This document shows, one piece after another, positions 59,128 through 64,000 of a stretch of 64,000 nucleotides of DNA. The notes below the pieces were generated by a model that saw only the letters and a program-made list of their open reading frames with translations, made no database searches and was not told where the DNA came from. Made by a program: the position numbers and the translations under genes. Source of the DNA: an uncultured Lachnospiraceae bacterium (GTDB taxonomy: Bacteria; Bacillota; Clostridia; Lachnospirales; Lachnospiraceae); assembly GCA_946554445.1 (NCBI GenBank), contig CAMNSD010000005.1:93669-157668 (forward strand), read 5' to 3'. How positions within the stretch are numbered: position 1 is the stretch's first letter; each line of letters opens with the position of its first letter.

Positions 59128-59904
59128 TTATTTTCCTTGTAAAAGAAGGGGAATAAATTGTCGGTACTCACCCTCTTTTGCCTGGTTGGTATAAGTCTCC
59201 AGTCTCGTTACCTGGATGGCGGCAGGCGATATCTCACAGCCGGCAAATCCACAGAACTTCTCAAAAACTACCGTTGGCTTGATATTGCCGCTGCTGCTGG
59301 CGTCCACGGTCATCCGGATACAGGGGACAGTTGCACGCTCCTCTGTCGGATCGGTAATCAGTACCGCAGCCGCAGCCGACATGATATCTGTCAGCACTTG
59401 TGTTTCTCCCACCTGCATTTCATAGATACCCTGTTTTAAGTCCATTTCAATCACGCTCTTTTTCGTCTCTTTGGTATAGGGAATCTGTTCCTGGGCATAA
59501 AAAGACGCCACAGAACCTGCTAGGTCAGGCAGGTCAAAATCCCCTTCTTTTAAATGAATCTGATAGGAAACGGCAGCAACGCTGGCCATAGCGTTTTTAA
59601 CCGTATCCGGCAGGACACAGGCGTCCAGGATTGTGACACCCTCCACCATCGTCTGGTTCAGGGCGGATACCAGTTCTTCCGTATTGGTCAGGGAAAGAAC
59701 TTCTATGTCCAGATACTCTCCCAAGCTCTCGATACCTACACCGAGGGGCGCGGCAAAGGACATGATCTGATGGGGACTGAATCCTTCCGAATAACGGATG
59801 TCAATGCCGGCACGCCGGAGGGCTTTCTGGAAAAAGCGCATCATATCCAGGTGACCGATGAATTTCATGGAACCGTATTTTGCAAATTTAATCCTGATCT
59901 TCAT
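59128..59904 (-). CDS. TIGR03936 family (DUF2344) radical-SAM-linked protein
   Basis: The 258-residue protein begins 'R-I-K-F-A-K-Y-G-S-M-K-F-I-G-H-L-D-M-M-R' with 'R-Y-S-E-G-F-S-P-H-Q-I-M-S-F-A-A-P-L-G-V-G', the DUF2344 signature. It always accompanies the B12-type radical SAM protein next to it. The two genes overlap at ATGA. The chemistry is unknown; linkage with RNase G and rplU suggests an RNA or ribosome modification. Confidence 0.92.
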   Translation of the reverse strand: MKIRIKFAKYGSMKFIGHLDMMRFFQKALRRAGIDIRYSEGFSPHQIMSFAAPLGVGIESLGEYLDIEVLSLTNTEELVSALNQTMVEGVTILDACVLPDTVKNAMASVAAVSYQIHLKEGDFDLPDLAGSVASFYAQEQIPYTKETKKSVIEMDLKQGIYEMQVGETQVLTDIMSAAAAVLITDPTEERATVPCIRMTVDASSSGNIKPTVVFEKFCGFAGCEISPAAIQVTRLETYTNQAKEGEYRQFIPLLLQGK

Positions 59905-61781
59905 GTCTCTTCGTTTCCTTCCTCATAACACACACCACTGCCAAATCGTCTTGCGCCGCAGCCTTGACACTTACTCCTGCAGTTAGGAGATGCAACGCCT
60001 TGTTGTGCCTTTTTCCACTCCCGAAGTAAAAATTCCCTGGTAACGCCGCAGTCTATGAAATCCCAGGGGAAAATTTCATCATCTTCCCTTTTTCTGGTGG
60101 TATAGAATCCGATATCCAGGCCGCAGTCGGCAAAGCAGTCAAGCCAGATGTCATTGTGGAAGGATTCGCTCCAGGAATCAAACATACAGCCTCGTTTATA
60201 GGCGGTAAGGATGGCCTGTCCCACCCTTCTGTCGCCTCTGGCGAAGACACCTTCTAAAACACTTACATCTGCCTCATGCCAGTTATATTTGATGCTCTTT
60301 TGATTGAGCTGTTCCATAATTCCCTGTTTGGTCTGATGGGCTTTTTCCAGAAATTCCTCCTTGGTACACATAGTGGCCCATTGGAAAGGCGTGAAAGGTT
60401 TGGGGATAAAGAAGGAAGTGCTGGTCACAATCTGCACCCTGCCATTTACCCGCTTTTCTTTGGGGACGGTTTCATAAAAGGCCGCTGCAATCTTATTGGA
60501 AAGATCTCCAATCCCACGGATATCCTCCTCTGTCTCAGTGGGCAGTCCCAGCATGAAATAAAGTTTTACCCTGGTCCAGCCGCCCTCGAAGGCCAGAGTA
60601 GCTCCTTTGAGAATGACTTCTTCAGTCAATCCTTTATTGATCACATCCCGAAGTCTTTGACTGCCAGCTTCCGGAGCAAAGGTCAGACTGCTTTTCTTGA
60701 TGTCCTGGACTTTGCCCATCACGTCCAGGGAAAAGGCGTCAATCCGCAGGGAAGGCAGGGAGATATTAATATGTTTTTTATCACAATCTTCAATCAGGAA
60801 ATCTAACAGTTCATTTAAGCGGGAATAATCGCTGGAACTTAAGGAACTTAAAGAAATCTCCTCATGTCCTGTGTTCGTGAGCAGTTTGGACGCATAGGTT
60901 TTGAGCATTTCCGCATCCCGTTCCCTGACCGGCCGATAGAGTTGTCCTGCCTGACAGAAACGGCATCCCCTGATGCAGCCGCGCTGAATCTCCAGCACTA
61001 CCCTGTCCTGAGTCACTTTGATAAAGGGAACTACCGGCTTGTCCGGATAATGCGTGTGGGAGACATCCGTTACAATCTCCTTGAGAATGGTATCCGGCGC
61101 CTTGTCATAAAGTTTCCGGCGCTCTTTGATCGTGCCGTCTTCCTGATAGATTTCTTCATAAAATTGGGGAACATAGATGCCCGGAATCTGGGAAGCGCCT
61201 TTTAAGAAATCCTGGCGGGAACCGCCGTTTCGTTTGTTTTCCAGATACCAGTCGAGAAGCGGCCGATACTGCGTCTCGCCCTCTCCTATATAGAACAGGT
61301 CAAAGAAATCCGCAATCGGTTCCGGATTATAGGCGCAGGGACCTCCACCAATCACGATGGGCATGGAGGCGTCCCGATCCTTTGCAAGAAGGGGAATCTG
61401 CGCAAGATCAAGTATCTGCAGGATATTGGTATAGCACATTTCATATTGCAGTGTGATACCCAGAAAGTCCATTTCCCGTATGGGTTCCTGTGATTCCAGT
61501 CCAAACAGGGGGATATGGTCCCTGCGCATAATCTGGTCTAAATCTGTCCAAGGAGAATACACCCGTTCGCACCACACATCCTCCCAGCTGTTAAACATAC
61601 TGTAAAGAATCTGGATGCCCAGGTGTGACATACCAATCTCATAGACATCAGGGAAACACATGGCGAAACGCACGGCAACCTGATCTTTGTCTTTCATCAC
61701 CGAGTTGACCTCGCCGCCTATATAGCGGGCCGGCTTTTCCACCTGCATCAGAATATCATCACATAATGCTAGTTTTCTCAT
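59901..61781 (-). CDS. TIGR03960 family B12-binding-type radical SAM protein
   Basis: The 626-residue protein has an N-terminal B12-binding-like fold ('C-F-P-D-V-Y-E-I-G-M-S-H-L-G-I') and 'V-I-G-G-G-P-C-A-Y-N-P-E-P', then the radical SAM cluster motif 'C-I-R-G-C-R-F-C' near residue 265. A C-terminal region ends in a cysteine-rich segment ('C-R-S-K-C-Q-G-C-G-A-R') that could hold another cluster. It forms a fixed pair with the DUF2344 gene. Reaction unknown. Confidence 0.94.
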   Translation of the reverse strand: MRKLALCDDILMQVEKPARYIGGEVNSVMKDKDQVAVRFAMCFPDVYEIGMSHLGIQILYSMFNSWEDVWCERVYSPWTDLDQIMRRDHIPLFGLESQEPIREMDFLGITLQYEMCYTNILQILDLAQIPLLAKDRDASMPIVIGGGPCAYNPEPIADFFDLFYIGEGETQYRPLLDWYLENKRNGGSRQDFLKGASQIPGIYVPQFYEEIYQEDGTIKERRKLYDKAPDTILKEIVTDVSHTHYPDKPVVPFIKVTQDRVVLEIQRGCIRGCRFCQAGQLYRPVRERDAEMLKTYASKLLTNTGHEEISLSSLSSSDYSRLNELLDFLIEDCDKKHINISLPSLRIDAFSLDVMGKVQDIKKSSLTFAPEAGSQRLRDVINKGLTEEVILKGATLAFEGGWTRVKLYFMLGLPTETEEDIRGIGDLSNKIAAAFYETVPKEKRVNGRVQIVTSTSFFIPKPFTPFQWATMCTKEEFLEKAHQTKQGIMEQLNQKSIKYNWHEADVSVLEGVFARGDRRVGQAILTAYKRGCMFDSWSESFHNDIWLDCFADCGLDIGFYTTRKREDDEIFPWDFIDCGVTREFLLREWKKAQQGVASPNCRSKCQGCGARRFGSGVCYEEGNEET

Positions 61782-61829
61782 AATCGTAAAGGTTCCTTGT
61801 TGTTTGGGTTTTAGCTTAGTATATCGGAT

Positions 61830-62255
61830 TTAATCCCCAAAATCAAGCAACCCGGCAAGTTCCTCCATCACCTGGTTTTCTTCTGTACTCCCATCATTCA
61901 GATGGAAGGTATCTGCAAGGATCATATCATATACCTCCCCTGTGCTGTAGGAGCCAATCTTACTGCCGTTGGTATCGCAGATTAAAAATCCTACAAACAG
62001 AAACACGGCAAGTACCATACGATATTTAAAACTTCCCATGGAAGTACCGGTCATGGCGTCATTTCCCTGAGATTCCCCATAGGATAAAGCCTCGGTGATG
62101 CCGGAAAATGACCGCTTGTCATACAATGGCATCTGTGTGTTTTTGCCGTAAAGGATTTGTTCTCTCTGCCTGATCTTTACTCGATTGCCCAGATTCTCCT
62201 CGCGGATGCATCTTGCAAGTTCCATTTTCTTTTCCAAAGTAGCCTTATTGTGCAT
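61830..62255 (-). CDS. Unknown single-pass membrane protein
   Basis: The 141-residue protein has a basic, charged N-terminal half (about 1-35), a loop rich in S and G, one helix at about 79-95 ('M-V-L-A-V-F-L-F-V-G-F-L-I-C') and an acidic extracellular tail. No family recognised. AAGGA is about 11 bases before the ATG. It lies upstream of the radical SAM pair and may be co-transcribed. Confidence 0.65.
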   Translation of the reverse strand: MHNKATLEKKMELARCIREENLGNRVKIRQREQILYGKNTQMPLYDKRSFSGITEALSYGESQGNDAMTGTSMGSFKYRMVLAVFLFVGFLICDTNGSKIGSYSTGEVYDMILADTFHLNDGSTEENQVMEELAGLLDFGD

Positions 62256-62357
62256 TTTCTGTCAATTCCTTATGTACCGCTTTGGTAAATTTTATGAAAA
62301 AGGGGACAGAAAAAGAACGTACCCTGTTTTACCCTTTTCCTATCCTATCCTCTCCTG

Positions 62358-62591
62358 TCAGTGCATTTTATTTTCACCGGCATTTTCTACTTTGGCAATC
62401 AAATAATCCAGGCAGGAAAGTTTTTCTCTTTCCTTTTTCAGTTTTTCCCATTTTGCCCTGCGGAAACGGCAGACTAATCTATACATTCCCTGTTTATTCC
62501 CTGTCTTTTCATAATGCAAATACTGCTCCAGTATAGCAGAATCTGCCCCTTCCTTAGCTAATTTCTGACAAATCATTGTTTTTTCTTTCAA
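62358..62591 (-). CDS. Small soluble helical protein, paralogue of the 63608 gene
   Basis: The 77-residue protein is mainly helical and charged. It starts at TTG (GGGGG about 8 bases upstream); ATG 62576 is the alternative. It shares its layout with the protein at 63608: 'A-x-C/S ... I/V-L/D', then a Q-rich 'K-Q-G/K-G' turn, a basic helix, and an ending 'L-S/Q-C-L/I-x-Y-L'. No known family. It is divergent from the LysR gene. Confidence 0.6.
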   Translation of the reverse strand: MKEKTMICQKLAKEGADSAILEQYLHYEKTGNKQGMYRLVCRFRRAKWEKLKKEREKLSCLDYLIAKVENAGENKMH

Positions 62592-62692
62592 TTCTGATCC
62601 CCCACTTCTTGCAAAATAGCAAAAAACTATATAAAATATATCTGAATAGATTATGTGAATACTAAAATATATTAAATAGAAGGAGCTTCCCT

Positions 62693-63580
62693 ATGATCGA
62701 AACCCGTCTGCTGCAATATTTTCTTGCCGTTGCTGAAGAACAGAGTATTACAAAAGCCGCCGAATATCTTCATATTTCCCAGCCCACACTGTCCAAACAA
62801 ATGATGGACTTAGAAGAAAATCTTGGAAAACAGCTTTTGGTTCGCGGAAAGAAAAAAATCACGCTGACAGAAGAAGGAACTTTTCTGCGGGGTCGTGCCC
62901 AGGAGATTATCTCTCTGATGGACAAGACGGAAAGCGCCTTTCGGGAAAATGAACAGAGTATCTCCGGTGATGTCTATATTGGCTGCGGAGAATATCGTTC
63001 CACATTTTCCATCATGCAGATTATCCAGGCGATTCAGATAGAATATCCCGATATCAAATTTCACGTTTTCAGCAGCAATGCCGATGCCATTATTGAACGG
63101 CTGGATAAAGGCATTCTGGATATGGGATTTTTGCTGTCGCCAGAGATTAGTCCGCGTTATGATTACCGGAAACTTCCCCTGCATGAAGTATGGGGCATTC
63201 TTATGCGGAAGGATTCTTTCTTGGCTGAAAAAAAAGAAATCATATTTAAGGATCTTGCAGATCTTCCGCTGATCATGCCCAGCCAAACCTCCAACAGCGG
63301 CCGCATGAAAACATATTTTGCCGATGCCATGATCGATCCGCAAGTGGTTTGTACCTATAACCTGATCTATAATGCGGGGCTTATGGTGGAAGCTGGTATC
63401 GGTTATGCTCTGTGCATTGATGAACTGATCAATACTGCCGGAAGTCATCCCCTGACATTTCGCCCTTTATCTCCAAGGATTACTTCAGATGTATATCTTT
63501 TTACGAAAAAATATCAGGTTTTTTCCAAAGCAGCCAAACTGTTTTTAAGCTGGTTGGAGGAAAATATGGACAGTCTATGA
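62693..63580 (+). CDS. LysR-family transcriptional regulator
   Basis: The 295-residue protein has the N-terminal winged helix ('L-L-Q-Y-F-L-A-V-A-E-E-Q-S-I-T-K-A-A-E-Y-L' region, then 'S-Q-P-T-L-S-K-Q-M') and a C-terminal periplasmic-binding-protein-like effector domain of standard length. LysR proteins usually control divergent neighbours; here the divergent gene is the small one at 62358. GAAGGAG precedes the ATG. Effector unknown. Confidence 0.95.
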   Translation: MIETRLLQYFLAVAEEQSITKAAEYLHISQPTLSKQMMDLEENLGKQLLVRGKKKITLTEEGTFLRGRAQEIISLMDKTESAFRENEQSISGDVYIGCGEYRSTFSIMQIIQAIQIEYPDIKFHVFSSNADAIIERLDKGILDMGFLLSPEISPRYDYRKLPLHEVWGILMRKDSFLAEKKEIIFKDLADLPLIMPSQTSNSGRMKTYFADAMIDPQVVCTYNLIYNAGLMVEAGIGYALCIDELINTAGSHPLTFRPLSPRITSDVYLFTKKYQVFSKAAKLFLSWLEENMDSL

Positions 63581-63607
63581 CTCCCGGAATATAGGACGAT
63601 ATCCCTA

Positions 63608-63844
63608 TCATGTACATTCCCTTCGCATCTCGTTCAAGACATCATCCAGATATCCGATACACGACTGCTCTTTGTGAATTCCGTCAAGCAATGTTTTCCG
63701 CTGCTTTTGCAGCAGTAAAAGGCCTTTTTGCTTTTGTCCCTGCTCTAAACAGTCCACAACCCTGTCAACCGTACTTTCCCCGCAGCCGGCATCAATCAAG
63801 TTCTGAATCAATTCTTCCTCTGACTGGTAACCGTATAACATCAT
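63608..63844 (-). CDS. Small soluble helical protein, paralogue of the 62358 gene
   Basis: The 78-residue protein is helical and charged, with 'I-D-A-G-C-G-E-S-T-V' then 'L-E-Q-G-Q-K-Q-K-G' and 'S-C-I-G-Y-L-D-D-V-L'. It aligns without large gaps to the protein at 62358. Two ATG codons (63844 and 63841) follow GAGGG. It converges on the LysR gene with a 27-base gap. Function unknown. The 156 bases after it to the window end show no gene; a TATAAT-like box lies on the minus strand near 63957. Confidence 0.65.
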   Translation of the reverse strand: MMLYGYQSEEELIQNLIDAGCGESTVDRVVDCLEQGQKQKGLLLLQKQRKTLLDGIHKEQSCIGYLDDVLNEMRRECT

Positions 63845-64000
63845 TGCAACCCTCTTTTCATTTCATCTTTACACAGCGCAGTTTTACATTACAGCTGCCC
63901 ATAATTTTGGACCTGCCTGTCAGCAATTCCCCTTCCATCCGGCTACATCCTCGTATTATAAAGTAGTAGTGTTTATAGTCCCTCTCCAAGGACTGTATGC

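Overview
The window looks like a chromosomal core region of a Gram-positive, rod-shaped, probably spore-forming anaerobe of the Clostridia, most likely the Lachnospiraceae. The grounds are gene content and order: a GerW-like sporulation gene fragment, rpmB / asp23-fakA / recG / degV, miaB-mutS-mutL-miaA, radC-mreBCD-PBP2-minCDE-rodA-mgsA, yggS-sepF, a LexA regulon with Gram-positive type SOS boxes, a flavin riboswitch with RibU, and the rplU-prp-rpmA-obgE-yhbY-nadD-yqeK-rsfS ribosome and GTPase block. I cannot name a species from the sequence alone. No rRNA, tRNA, CRISPR array, insertion sequence or prophage was seen.

Layout. 1-1.3 kb: end of a GerW-like gene, a tiny membrane protein, a coiled-coil J-domain protein, and rpmB on the other strand. 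1.6-6.7 kb: asp23, fakA, recG and a DegV/FakB gene (fatty-acid kinase parts and fork repair). 6.8-14 kb: miaB, mutS, mutL, miaA (tRNA modification and mismatch repair). 14-15.8 kb: a PLP enzyme and a DUF4321 protein. 15.8-26.4 kb: the cell-shape and division run radC, mreB, mreC, mreD, PBP2, minC, minD, minE, rodA, an mgsA-like gene and a D,D-carboxypeptidase lipoprotein. 26.5-32.3 kb: a P-loop protein, a HlyD-like membrane protein, yggS, sepF, aroB, lspA and an rluD-type gene. 32.4-35.2 kb: a structured leader with a small upstream frame, two unknown genes and a CstA-type transporter. 35.3-42.2 kb: an unknown secreted/membrane protein, a cytidylate-kinase-like protein, an AI-2E family permease, a TtcA-like thiolase and a tyrosine recombinase. 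41.8-44.4 kb: a yneA-like gene divergent from lexA, then the FMN riboswitch with ribU, and a DUF378 protein. 44.6-47 kb: a GT-C-like membrane protein converging on a LytTR regulator. 47.1-51.6 kb (minus strand): the rplU to rsfS operon. 51.6-62.6 kb (minus strand): a response regulator and 7TM hybrid kinase, a second lspA, a NUDIX hydrolase, RNase E/G, a membrane-anchored MerR with a UPF0145 gene, a DUF4304 protein, two radical-SAM partner genes and two unknown genes. 62.7-63.8 kb: a LysR regulator flanked by two mutually similar small genes.

The most notable non-gene signal is a family of short two-hairpin repeats, nine clear copies in 47 kb, all between genes or across a stop codon. The paired arms vary together between copies while the TTC/GAA-type loop and the single mismatched position are kept. 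Several copies lie inside apparent operons (mutS/mutL, minC/minD, minE/rodA, yqeK/rsfS), which suggests a role in RNA or a mobile palindromic element. Other points worth attention are an mgsA gene whose usual catalytic aspartate is alanine, a terminator-bearing leader with a 25-codon frame before an unknown gene pair, and a MerR regulator with two membrane helices behind a textbook 19-bp-spacer promoter.
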